A DNA stretch of 64,000 nucleotides from Gadus chalcogrammus (lineage: Eukaryota; Chordata; Actinopteri; Gadiformes; Gadidae). Below, piece after piece: positions 40,946-51,295 of this stretch. Where the stretch lies: NCBI RefSeq assembly GCF_026213295.1, contig NC_079426.1, positions 7,501-71,500 on the forward strand, given 5' to 3'. The notes beneath the pieces were generated by a model. That model was not told where the DNA came from, made no database searches, and saw only the letters and a program-made list of their open reading frames with translations. Every line of letters starts with the position of its first letter. Position 1 is the stretch's first letter. Made by a program: the position numbers and the translations under genes.

Positions 40946-41121
40946 ATATATCAAGGATCAGAGCTGACTAGAGTACCTTATTCGTCTCCCTGCTGTAATG
41001 AAGTGAGCCACAACAAACCGTCCGACTCAATACAAGGAAATTATGATGTTATCCAACCAGGTGGACCAGTTCCCCTCCCAGTTCACACTCCCCTCAGACT
41101 AACCTACCATTGGCTGCTGTT
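40946..41121. repeat. Duplicated segment, copy 1
   Basis: Aligns with 45,800-45,962 over its whole length: GGATCAGAG, GTACCTTATTC, TCTCCCTGCTG, AATGAAGTGAGC, AAACCGTCCGACTC, AAGGAAATTA, CCAACCAG, TATTGGCTGCTGTTCC or CATTGGCTGCTGTTCC. ATTGGCT is a CCAAT box on the minus strand, the strand of the NLR gene. Confidence 0.7.
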
Positions 41122-42119
41122 CCTAACCCTTGTCCCGACATGTTGAGAAGAAGTCCCTCATTTTGATTGGCTCTAGTTTTAAAAAGACAAACCAATGCAG
41201 GACAGACACCTTTCTAAAATCTGGATTTCAGCCAAAAGGCTGTGAAGAAAGCAGGGAAGGCTGTAATCAAAGGGGTGTGTTCGATGTTGATCAAACTGCG
41301 CACAGATGGGGGTTGAGTGAAGGTGAACCTGTCACTGTCTGTGCTGCCTGCTGCGCTCTGCCAAACACAGAACATCCGGTCACCAAAAAGTCTCAACATA
41401 CGCAGATTTAGGAGGAATATGTTGGAAACTAGCTCAAAGAAATGAAATACACTCACAACAAAGACGGTAAAGCACCTTAGGTAAAGCTGCAAGGCGGTTC
41501 TCAGAGTTACTTGATTTCAACGTCCCATGCTGGATATGATGTGTAGAGCCATGTGAGAACATCTACTTCTTAAGGTAGAAGGACACATTTGTAGAATACC
41601 TTTCCACATTGGTAACATGTCCCTCATTGTCCCACACTAACACACTCTTTGTCACACATGTGGCAGTGGCGTTTTCTCCCGGAGGCCAAGGGAAGCCAGG
41701 CTTCCCTGTTTTTTAGAGTTGTCATCCAATAAAAATATTTAAGGTAACAGTTTTGATTATTCTTTGGTGCTGTGTTGCTGTAATTTCTTCCTCATTTTCT
41801 CGTCTCATTGAGCATTTCAAAATGCACGAAAAAAGCGCCCCTCTAAGTATTAAATACGCGGTAAAACACGACATTGCACACTGTATGTCCTCGAGGAAGC
41901 CAACCCGAGGTGGCATCCCTTGGTAAAAAAAAAGATGTATTAACCAATCAGGTGAGGCTACCGTCATGACACTGCCCTCCTGTGATTAGTCAGCAGGGTG
42001 CCAAGGGAAGCCACTGGGCCCTTGGCTTCACACCAATCAAATGAAAGCATCAACGTCAACGTAAACGCATGCATTTTTATCATATTATCGTATAAGCAAG
42101 TGCATTTATGGAGTAAAAA

Positions 42120-42362
42120 ATGTATTTGACCAAACTGCAACATGAGCAGCAACTAAAAATAAAATCTGACTGCAGGCCAATGCCGAAGCTTCAGCTGCGT
42201 GTGGAGAGAAAGAAGAGTGGTTATCGCACTTTCAATGAGGAGAACTATGTCCACACCGAGTGGCTAGCTGGTAGCGCTAAACTTCAGCTACTATTTTGCT
42301 GGCCATGTCTTCTTTTTGACAAAGATTCATGCACCCTGAACCATCCCTGGGTCTCTTATTGA
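42120..42362 (+). pseudogene. hAT transposase TTF zinc-finger fragment
   Basis: RVERKKSGYRTFNEENYVHT EWL motif followed by LLFCWPCLLF, as in the N-terminus of ZMYM1-like hAT transposases. The frame stops right after, and only this domain survives. Confidence 0.6.
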
Positions 42363-42549
42363 CCTCTTCGCCACCATGAAAGACTGGCCTTCCTCTATAA
42401 ATCGGATGAGTAAAATACACACCTCCTGGTGCGCCATTACTGTTCCCTGAACTGTCTGTTTATCATTTTTTGTGTTATTTTATTGCTAATTGTGCCTTGA
42501 TTGCCTGGAATAAGTTGCACTGGTCAATCAACGGAAGTTGTTGTTTTAT

Positions 42550-43625
42550 CGCCAGCCGACACATCGAGAGCGACAGTCAAGCCAGCTAACCCAGTTTTTT
42601 GCTGTACCTGTATATACTAGCCATTACGGTTATAGCGCCTCAGAACTAGTTTCAAACTGAAAGCATTTGTCTGGTATAAACCGAAAGACAGTCATTAAAA
42701 GCAAATACTATCAAAGGAAATGTACAGACATTTTGATATGTACTTTCAAAATAAAAGCCCAACTAATTGACAGATGTAAGCTTATGCCAATAGTTTATTG
42801 GAGATTTAAAAGGAAATGCCCTGTTGTCACAGAGTAAGTCCACATCAGGATCATAGTTTACAACCCCATAGTGTGCCCAACAAAATTCAAACATGAGACA
42901 TATTACATATGATTTTTGATTCAATTTAAAAATAAATGCGCTGTTATAAAAGACACATTCCACTTCAGGGTTAAAGTTCACGACACCATAGGGTCACCCA
43001 AGAAGTTTCAGGACATTCTGAAGAATAGTTTCAAAATAAAAGCTAACCAAAAATTAAAATATGAGATATGTTATATATGATTTTGGATTTAATTTTAAAG
43101 GAAGCGCCCTGTTATCACAGACTCATTTCACTATTGGTCGAGAACTATAACCCTGAAGTGGAATGAGTCTGGGATGACAGGACGTTTTCTTTTAAATTGC
43201 AACCAAAATCATCTGTAATATGTCTCATATTTAAATTTCTGGTCGGCTTTTAATTTGAAACTATGCATCAGAATGTCTTGAAACTTACTGGGTCACCCTA
43301 TGGGGTCGTGTACTATAATCCTGATGCAGTATTTGTCTATGATTAAAAGGCGTTTCCTTTTAAATATCCAATAAAAAAAACTATTGGCATACACTTACAT
43401 TTGTCAATTTTTTGCGCTTTTATTTAGAAAGTACATATCACAACGTTGAACGTACATTGCCTTTGATAGTATTTGTTTTTATTGCCTGTCTTTTGGTATG
43501 TACCCGACGAATGCTTTCAATTGGAAACTAGTTCTGAGACGCTATTACCGCAATGGCCTACAGGAAAAAACGGGGGGCTGGCTTGACGACACATTGCCGT
43601 TCTTGATGTGTCGGCTGGCTTGACC
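42550..43625. repeat. Large imperfect palindrome
   Basis: Centred near 43,141 (CAGACTCATTTCACT against AGTGGAATGAGTCTG). Further paired points: GCCAGCCGACACATC (42,553) with GATGTGTCGGCTGGC (43,603), AACTAGTTTCAAA (42,646) with TGGAAACTAGTTC, ACTATCAAAGG (42,706) with CCTTTGATAGT. The left arm is longer because of internal duplications. Confidence 0.75.
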
Positions 43626-44415
43626 GCAGCCCTAATTATATTGTGTAGTTGTGCGTTTAGGTCGGGTGCATTCATAATAAAATGTATAATTTAATAAGAT
43701 GTTTAGGAGGACTGTGTGTGTGTGTGAGTGAGAGTGAGATTGAGAGAGAGTGCATCGTGTTGGTCAGATTACAGGCTTGTGTAAATCCTGGTAAAATTAC
43801 CCGGCACTCAAATAGCTCTTGTAGTTACATTTAATACATACAAGCTGCGACACACAATTTTCTGTCCCCCACCTTCAAAAAAGCATGTAGATTAAAGATT
43901 TTGTCTCACTTGGCTTCCTTAAAAAAAAATCCCCACGCCACGCCACTGGGTTTGTTGGGATCTACCCAGTGATGGAGACTTTGTTAAAATATAAAGAGAG
44001 CTACGATGTCAAGAAGCTCAGACAGAAAGACAGAGACACAGTGAGAGGTTTCAAGTATGCTGCAGTTCAAACGTGTTCATAACATCTAGTAACGCTTTTG
44101 GGGCCTCCCCGTAATTCCGACACCTCATTGTTCCGACGTCTCTATGATCCGAAATATTTCCCATTAGATCGACATGCCACTATGCCGACGGTTCAATGTT
44201 CCGAAAACGGGACCCATTGGTCCGAAGGTCCGTTTGTCCGACTTTTCAAAAAGGAGGCGCATTACACCGGGATCCCACCGGACGCGTACGCGCCGCGGAA
44301 CAGCTGCGTCCATTCCTACCAGGCGCGTAACGGCAGCGTAGCGCTGCCTTGCGAGCCAGCCGTATTCACGCGAGATCACGAGATCACGCGATAATCCTAA
44401 CCCTAATGTACTCAC

Positions 44416-44548
44416 CTTCCACTCCCAAAACTATTGCAATTAAATGCCGTGCTTTATCCTTTCTGACATTTTCCTTATAAAAAGGATGATTTGGTACATA
44501 AATGACTTCATGTTGCTGAACTTCGACAATGAGTCTCTCGTCGTCCAT
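44416..44548 (-). CDS. MADF-domain first exon inside the long-TIR element
   Basis: From ATG at 44,548 the 44-codon frame reads MDDERLIVEVQQHEVIYVPN, HPFYKENVRKDKARHLIAIV, LGVE and stops at a good donor (GTGAGT). MADF domains bind DNA and are common in Harbinger-type accessory proteins and host Adf1-like regulators. No second exon was found before the element's left TIR, so this is an orphan or captured exon. Confidence 0.6.
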
Positions 44549-45136
44549 GTTGCCGACCCTCTGAGACCCTTTGATTGATTGACTGCTGTTCTGGTGCCAC
44601 CGGTCATGACGTAATAATGTTGATGTGAAGTTACATGAGTATTGTGTTTTATTTTGAAAATTGACCGGATGCTCTATGGCTTTTACTTTTTAACTTCCTG
44701 CCCTGCTCGATCTGCTCTGTTGAAATTGACGCGGTTCAGCAGCGGCTCGCGGCATAAATAGAAGTGGACGGAAAGATAGCGCCGCGGCGCGGCACGCCGC
44801 TCCTGGGACGCTGCTGAAACGTTCCGCGGCGCGCCCGGTGGAAATGGTCTCATTGATTAGAGTGAAAGCGATCAGCAGCGGTGACCGCGGCGCAGCCGTC
44901 CCGCGGGGCGTACGCCTCCGGTGGAATCAGGCCTTTAGGCCGACGGTTCAATATGCCGAATAGGCCTACATATAAAGAGTTTTATACCTCGCTCGCGCTC
45001 TCGCTCTCTCTCCAAAATACAACATAGGCCTACATATCACGTTCGTGATGAATATTGGAGAGCAAAGTGACAACGCTTCACTTCATTTTGACAGGGTGTT
45101 TCAGCCCCATGGACAGAGAGCGTAGGTCTAATACTC

Positions 45137-45139
<3 letters not shown>

Positions 45140-45222
<83 letters not shown>
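45140..45222 (+). repeat. (CA)n microsatellite
   Basis: About 41 CA units inside the long-TIR element. Confidence 0.97.
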
Positions 45223-45225
<3 letters not shown>

Positions 45226-45799
45226 TGAGGTATAAGTTTGACTAAATCAATACCAGCGAAATGATTTAGGTTAAAAGCCCACTGTAAACACAGTAAACAA
45301 CACATATAGGCCCACACACAGCTACTAAAGATACATTTTTTGTTTTTCACTCACCGTTTGACTTCTTTAAGTGAAAAGTATTAGTCCTTGTATAACGTGC
45401 GCTTCATAAATTTACCTCTTGTGACCGTTCAAGCCCAAAGCAACAGTCTGGCTTGGTGAAGTGCACTGCTGGAATTTCGTCTTTTATTTTTGATTTCATA
45501 ATCACACATGTGGAATTGCGCCTTGGCCTATTCGGCATATTGAACCGTCGGCCTAATGCGCCTCCTTTTTGAAAAGTCGGACAAAGGGACCTTCGGACCA
45601 TATGGGTTCCGTTTTCCGAACATTGAACCGTCGGCATAGTGGCATGTCGATCTAATGGGAAATATTTCGGACCATTGAGACGTCGGAACAATGAGGCGTC
45701 GGAATTAGGGCATGGCACCACGCTTTTAACCGTAGGTGATTACAGACAAATAGTACTCTTCCAATTGATATGATAAATAAGTTATAATTTGCATATTTA

Positions 45800-45962
45800 T
45801 GATAAATCCCGGATCAGAGTGGTGTACAGTACCTTATTCTTCTCCCTGCTGCAATGAAGTGAGCTACAAAAAACCGTCCGACTCTGTAACAAGGAAATTA
45901 AATTGTTAACCAACCAGTTGACACTCCTCTTAGACTAGCCTCCTATTGGCTGCTGTTCCATG
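45800..45962. repeat. Duplicated segment, copy 2
   Basis: Partner of 40,946-41,121, same orientation, with scattered substitutions and a ~12-bp deletion. No NLR exon follows it. Confidence 0.7.
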
Positions 45963-46024
45963 ACTCACTCAGTGATGAAGAATAATTACTTTAGTCAAAT
46001 ATGAACGCGAGGCATAGAGTTCTG

Positions 46025-46330
46025 GGGCCGTATTCACAAAGGATCTTAGGGCTAAAAGTAAGCCCTAATTTAGGAGTAACTCCTAAAAATAATGGGCGTG
46101 TCACTCTTAAATGTAGGACTCCTAACTTTTTTCACTAAGAGCAATTAAGAACAAAGTATTTTAGGCCTAAAAGTAGCACCTAAGTCTAGGAGAGCTTAAA
46201 AGTCCTCAAGAGGACTCCTTACTCAGTAAGACCTATTCACAAAGAATCGTAAAATGGCTGCTAGACTAAATGTTTTGGAGACAATGGAAGACTGAGTTAA
46301 TGAAGAGATATAGGCTAAATCGTGAGGGTA
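46025..46330 (+). mobile_element. Harbinger-like or similar MITE fragment
   Basis: Starts GGGGCCGTATTCACAAAGGA with many TTAGGA/TCCTAA pairs. CTATTCACAAAGAATC recurs at 46,228. Followed by AAATGGCTGCTAGACTAAATG, a plausible transposase start. Only the left part is visible. Confidence 0.45.
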
Positions 46331-46334
46331 TTAA

Positions 46335-46900
46335 AGGGGCCCTATTATGCCCTTTTTTACTGTTCATTATTTAATTTGTTTGACCTCATAGAATTGATTT
46401 ACAACAATAAAGGGTTGTCTAGCACATTATTTTTTCTCATACTTTTATGTGTATTACAACCCCTATGTGAAACACCCTGTTGCTTATTTTTGAGGCATTT
46501 ATAATCTTGGTGCTGACAGGGTGCTGACGTCTCTTCAGGCTCTCTGTCACTCTGTCTACTATGGCTGCAGTGCTACCTTACTGATTTGAGCCTGAGTCGG
46601 ACCCCGAAAGCGATAATGGAGCTGACGACGCTAATGACGAGCGCGATTTTAGTCGTAGAATGGACCAGGACATTTCACAGTGGTAAGTTTTTGTTTATGC
46701 TACTATACACACATGCGATTTATCATGTATTTAGCGTAGCTTTTCAGACTTAGCTTGCGGCTAGTAGACTACTCGTACTATTCAAGGGTCCGTAACAAGC
46801 TTATTATGTCCCGACATGGCATATTGTTGACTACTTTTGTCCATCAAAATACACGTTATAACTTTGTAGCAGGTTCCAAATGAGTGCGAGCAGGCAGATT
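46335..46900 (+). mobile_element. TTAA-bordered element, left part, with a broken first exon
   Basis: TTAA (46,331-46,334) is followed by AGGGGCCCTATTATGCCC. An ATG at 46,561 opens MAAVLPY, then TGA (46,582), then FEPESDPESDNGADDANDER and a donor GTAAGT at 46,683. The acidic FEPESD region resembles the start of transposon-borne proteins in fish. The right terminus was not found. Confidence 0.35.
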
Positions 46901-47239
46901 TGTCAACCCCTTAGCGGGAGATCGTTTTAATGTCTTTTAAAGCCGAACAAAATCACTTAAACTATAAACAAGGTTCTCTCAGAGGATCTGTTGGGTCCGT
47001 TCTGGATCTCTCTAGTCCGTTTTCTCCCGGATTATTTTCTCCTCACTACAACACAAAGCAGGCACATAAGTACAAACACTCCCTGATTGGCCTGAGTGCT
47101 CACACCTGCTTGCACTCAGGTCCAATCCCCCCAGCCAATCCGGTGCGCTCCCAACCTGCCCATACTCCCCCTGCAGGCCAGACGTCGCACGTACCCCCAC
47201 ACACCCCCACCGCCCGACACAGGCCGGGGTCACATCCGG

Positions 47240-49137
47240 CCGTCAACTCACTCCCCCCCCCCAGAGCGGGAGAGGAAGTCCGCCACGGCCATCTGCGCCC
47301 CAGGCCTGTGCACGACCCGAAAATTAAAGGGTTGCAACGCGAGGTACCACCGGGTGATCCTCGCGTTGACGTCCTTCATGCGGTGGAGCCACTGGAGGGG
47401 GGCATGGTCGGAGTAGAGGGTGAACGCGCACCCCAGCAGGTAGTAGCGGAGGGCGCCAACCGCCCACCGGATTGCGAGACACTCCTTCTCCACCGTGCTG
47501 TACCGACCCTCCCGGTCTGATAATTTCCGGCTCAGGTACAGCACCGGGCGGTCGACCCCTCCACCTGCTGGGTCAGGACCGCGCCCAACCCCCTATCCGA
47601 CGCGTCCGTCTGCAGGGAGAAAGGGAGATCAAAGTTAGGAGCACACAGGACCGACTTTCCACAGAGGGCTGTTTTAATAGCCTCAAACGACACCTGACAT
47701 GGCTCCGACCACTGGACTGTATCTGGGGCCCTCTTACGCCTGAGGTCGGTCAAGGGGCTGGCCAGGTCGGAGAAGTTCGGCACGAACTGCCGATAGTAGC
47801 CCGCCAGCCCCAGGAACCGCCTCACCTCCTTTTTGGTCCTGGGCCGAGGGGAGGCGGCGACCGCCGCGGTCTTACCGACCTGCGGCCGGACCTTCCCCCG
47901 CCCCGGGTGGAACCCCGGAAGGACGGCGCCACCTGCCGCATATGCTGCTCCAACTTTCCACTATAGACATGATCAATGTAGACAGCAGCATACGCGGCGT
48001 GGGGCCGTAACACCCTGTCCATCAGCCGCTGAAACGTGGCCGGGGCCCCGAACAACCCGAACGGAAGCACCTTAAACTGGTAAAGACCGAGCGGAGTGGA
48101 GAAGGCTGTTTTTTCACGGGCTGCTGGAGACAGCGGAATCTGCCAGTAGTCCTTTGTGCAGTCCAGAGTCGTATAATAGGTGGCCATGCCAAGCCGGTCC
48201 ACGAGCTCGTCGATCCGAGGCATTGGGTAGGCGTCCAACCTCGACAACGCATTCACCCTACGGTAGTCTACACAGAACCGGACAGACCCGTCCGGCTTCC
48301 CCACCAGAACGACGGGACTGCACCAGTCACTGTGAGACTCCTCGACCATGCCCAACTCCAACATGGTTGCCAATTCGCGCCGCACCACATCTTGTTTGTG
48401 GACGGGCAAGCTGTAGGGGCGTGTCCGCACCGTTAAACCGGGCTGCGTCTCGATGTTGTGAGTAATTAGCGGGGTGCGACCGGGCAGGGGCGAAAACACG
48501 TCGGCGAACCGGAGTTGCAGACCGGCAACGTCCCGTGCCTGACTCCCTGAGAGACCCTCGCCCTGACCGACTGGTGGGTGGGGGCCTGGGCTAGGGACGT
48601 CCGGCCCGAGCTCTTCCTTCTCCGGTAACGTCGACGCAAACGCGACAGGGACCGCATCGTTCCACCTCTTAAGGAGGTTGATGTGGTAGACCTGCTTGTT
48701 TTCGCCCCTGTCCGTGCGGGCTACCTCGTAATCCACATCCCCAACCCGCCGTGTGACCACAAAGGGCCCTTGCCACTTCAAGAGTAATTTGGTGCTAGAG
48801 GTGAGATCGCGTAATCTACTCCCTCTGTCGTACAGGCGTCTCTGACTCTCCTGGGCTCGGTGCAAGTGCTCACGTGACAATACCCCTAGTGAGTGAAGCT
48901 TTGCACGCAAGTCCATGACGTACTGGATTTCGTTCTTGCTTTCACTGGACCCCTCCTCCCAGTTTTCTTTAATGAGGTCCAGGACACCCCTGGGCTTGCG
49001 CCCATAAAGCAACTCAAATGGGGAAAACCCTGTGGAAGCCTGGGGCACTTCCCGCACTGCAAACAACAGAGGGTCTAGCCATTGATGCCAATTCCGAGCA
49101 TCCTCGTGTACGAATTTACGGATAATAGACTTTCCAT
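47240..49137 (-). pseudogene. Gmr1-like Ty3/gypsy retrotransposon pol remnant (integrase C-terminus, RT, RNase H)
   Basis: Minus strand. From ~49,137 the frame covers the integrase C-terminal part (FVHEDARNWHQWLDPLLF, STGFSPFELLYGRKP, then the GPY/F-like LLKWQGPFVVTRRV). It runs without a stop into RT (RTRPYSLPVHKQDVV, DWCSPVVLVGKPDGS, FCVDYRRVNA, LPFGLFGAPATFQRLMD). The integrase-before-RT order is that of Gmr1-like elements. The catalytic motif reads YIDHVYSG, so the second aspartate is lost, and a deletion plus frameshift follows. RNase H comes in two further frames (47,825-47,532 with RRFLGLAGYYRQFVPNF, then 47,544-47,248 with STVEKECLAIRWAVGALRYY). A G-run at 47,258-47,270 could be the polypurine tract. 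5' end and LTRs not found. Confidence 0.82.
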
Positions 49138-49655
49138 GACATATGAAAATAATGTCCTGTCTTAAAGGAAATTACAATTTCTGTCTTTTTTTTGTTAATT
49201 TGATTAAGTCAGAGATAAATCTTAAATGTTCATCGTTTTTTGTTTGCTTATGTAATGCATTATAAGCAAATATGAACAAGACCCCAGATTTAGAATAGGG
49301 AACATATTTTGAGATAACAATACTGAATTAATAGTTAATACCATCACCACTTGTAGTTTTGCGTTGTAATCTATAAGAATAGACTATACTAATCCAGAGT
49401 AATAAAGAAGTAATGACTATTCTTGTGCTATTGCCCCTTTCCAAGGCCCAAATAATGCCTTGGTTATTAGCATCGTTACTCATAGGCCTATCCAATAACG
49501 GCTTTATTACAGTAATTAAACAATAATTAGGAGGTTGTATTGGGTGAAATGTTAATTAATTGAGTAGTAAGGGTAAACTAAGGTTATACAGAATAAGGTA
49601 TTAATACGAGTCTAATAATTACTAATAAAGTGCCAGTACGTTAGTAATAGGCATA
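49138..49655. other. AT-rich intergenic stretch
   Basis: No gene or repeat recognised. Confidence 0.5.
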
Positions 49656-49772
49656 TTAAAGGGACTCTGAACTTTGATGAATTTAAGAATTACAGCACAT
49701 TCAAATCATCCCGCCTTCCTCCAATGCCCCACCCCCTAAGCGTACAAAACTAAGCGTTATTTTTTAGAGTAC

Positions 49773-50124
49773 TGTAACGACCTCGCCGGTGACATAATGA
49801 TGTCGAGTCATTAGTAGTTGAAGGTAGTTTTAATGAACCAAAACCAGGTCACTGAAACCCGTAACATTGTAACCAACGGCAGAAAACCGACACAAAACAA
49901 ACCCCGGTTACCCCGGCAACCCCCAACACGGTCTCACTCGCGTGCAGGCCCCCACCCTCCTGTTCTTCCAAGGCCCTCCCCCAGCTGACCTAATGATTCG
50001 CCCCCACGCTGATTGACAAGAAGAACATTACAATACATACACATAGAACAACTGGCATAGCGGACAACGAAATATAATGTAACACATAACACACAAACTA
50101 TTTAACTGTCCCAGGGTCGCTACA
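49773..50124. mobile_element. Solo LTR, 352 bp
   Basis: Begins TGTAACGACC and ends GGTCGCTACA (inverted TG...CA ends). The 4-bp target duplication GTAC is present on both sides (49,769-49,772 and 50,125-50,128). No internal region remains. Confidence 0.82.
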
Positions 50125-50201
50125 GTACAAAAGTTCTAGACTCCCATGGGTTATGTTTAGACTCCCATGGGTTATGTTTAGACTCCCAGGGGTCATAATA
50201 T

Positions 50202-50930
50202 CTACCAGGGGTCTAGTAAACAAGAAGTCCGAAGAAGACGCGTCTGAGTCCGAAATGGGTCCCGTAATCGGACTGAGTGGTGCGGTTGGGTGCCAACGTT
50301 CTGGAGGTCTTCCTGTAGCTCCAGAGTAGCGGGACAACGTCGCGTCTGAGTCCGAAATGGGTCCCGTAATCGGACTGAGTGGTGCGGTTGGGTGCCAACG
50401 TTCTGGAGGTCTTCCTGTAGCTCCAGAGTAGCGGGACAACGTCGCGTCTGAGTCCGAAATGGGTCCCGTAATCGGACTGAGTGGTGCGGTTGGGTGCCAA
50501 CGTTCTGGAGGTCTTCCTGTAGCTCCAGAGTAGCGGGACAACGTCGCGTCTGAGTCCGAAATGGGTCCCGTAATCGGACTGAGTGGTGCGGTTGGGTGCC
50601 AACGGTCTGGAGGTCTTCCAGTAGCTCCAGAGTAGCGGGACAACGTCGCGTCTGAGTCCGAAATGGGTCCCCTAATCGGACTGAGTGGTGCGGTTGGTTG
50701 CCAACGGTCTGGAGGTCCTGAGAATCATCCAGGGGAGCGGGACCACTTGGCTTCTGAGGCCGAATCGGGTCCCCTTGTCGGACTGAATGGTGCAGTTGGT
50801 GGCCAACAGTCTGGAGGTCTTCCTGAGGCTCCAGAGGAGGGTAACTCTGTGAGTCTGAGTCCGAGATGAGTCCCCTAATCGGACTGAATGGTGCAGTTTC
50901 AGTACGCCGTGGACCACTTTGGTCTGCCAT
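50202..50930 (-). CDS. ORF of 34-residue repeats, unknown function
   Basis: ATG at 50,930 opens MADQSGPRRTETAPFSPIRG, then about seven 102-bp units each encoding a 34-residue block (RDPFRTQTRRCPATLEL, QEDLQNVGTQPHHSVRL), ending at 50,202 (242 aa). Because 102 is a multiple of 3 and the unit has no stop, the other minus frames are also long. The first unit uses a different frame of the repeat (SPIRGLISDSD corresponds to SPITGPISDSD in frame 2), so an indel has switched frames. No domain recognised. A TATA box (51,051-51,057) and CCAAT box (51,117-51,121) stand upstream on the same strand. Confidence 0.45.
   Translation of the reverse strand: MADQSGPRRTETAPFSPIRGLISDSDSQSYPPLEPQEDLQTVGHQLHHSVRQGDPIRPQKPSGPAPLDDSQDLQTVGNQPHHSVRLGDPFRTQTRRCPATLELLEDLQTVGTQPHHSVRLRDPFRTQTRRCPATLELQEDLQNVGTQPHHSVRLRDPFRTQTRRCPATLELQEDLQNVGTQPHHSVRLRDPFRTQTRRCPATLELQEDLQNVGTQPHHSVRLRDPFRTQTRLLRTSCLLDPW
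50238..50890. repeat. 102-bp minisatellite
   Basis: CGTCTGAGTCCGAAATGGG starts at 50,241, 50,343, 50,445, 50,547 and 50,649, with diverged units near 50,749 and 50,849. The first four are nearly identical. Confidence 0.93.
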
Positions 50931-51050
50931 CGTCAGTCGCTACGGTCGCTACTCGCTACTGTCTGCCGTGGAATCAAAACAAACCCTCTAGTTGAGGACG
51001 CGCCTTGATGACGCGGGCCCGAATGCGCCACAAGAAGCAGACGGAAAACC

Positions 51051-51057
51051 TTATATA
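51051..51057 (-). promoter_or_regulatory. TATA box of the repeat ORF
   Basis: Minus strand GGATATATAAGG, about 120 bp upstream of the ATG at 50,930. A CCAAT box (AACCAATAAAAT) lies 60 bp further upstream. The spacing fits an RNA polymerase II promoter. Confidence 0.5.
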
Positions 51058-51295
51058 TCCATGCAGCAAACAGACAGGTCTGTCGGCCAATAAGGTCATT
51101 CGGTCCGAAGAATTTTATTGGTTGAAGTTTTCACTAAATATTATGAGTGTAAAATAAATGTTTGTTTTTACTCCTGGTGGGTCTGTCTTGCATATTAGAG
51201 TGTTATTACCTTATTAATACCAATTTAACCTTATCCAAAAAAAGTGTAAAAATGCAACAAAGGTAAGAGTCCCTTTAATAAGCACCTAGTTAATG

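Larger units (their letters stand above)
41666..43952 (+). mobile_element. hAT-like element (ZMYM1-type) with internal palindrome
   Basis: Termini CAGTGGCGTTTTCTCCC and ...ACGCCACGCCACTG are inverted repeats of the kind seen in ZMYM1-like hATs. A plus-strand fragment (42,120-42,362) encodes EENYVHTEWLAGSAKLQLLF then CWPCLLFDKDS, the TTF-type zinc-finger region. The remaining transposase is absent. No clean 8-bp target duplication was found. Confidence 0.65.
44100..45719. mobile_element. Long-TIR DNA element with 8-bp target duplication
   Basis: ACGCTTTT flanks both ends (44,092-44,099 and 45,720-45,727). The termini are ~165-bp inverted repeats (TAATTCCGAC, TCATTGTTCCGACGTCTC, GGTTCAATGTTCCGAAAACG, GTCCGACTTTTCAAAAAGGA with their complements at 45,555-45,719). 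The interior has a CG-rich block, a (CA)n and a MADF-coding exon. The 8-bp duplication and long TIRs suggest a MULE- or hAT-like mechanism. No transposase was seen. Confidence 0.75.
49660..51274. mobile_element. TTAA-flanked element carrying a promoter and a tandem-repeat ORF
   Basis: TTAA at 49,656-49,659 and 51,275-51,278. The termini AGGGACTCTGAACTTTG and its partner CAAAGGTAAGAGTCCCT are inverted repeats. Inside are a solo LTR (49,773-50,124) and the minus-strand ORF at 50,202-50,930. TTAA sites point to a piggyBac-type mechanism. No transposase is present. Confidence 0.72.
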
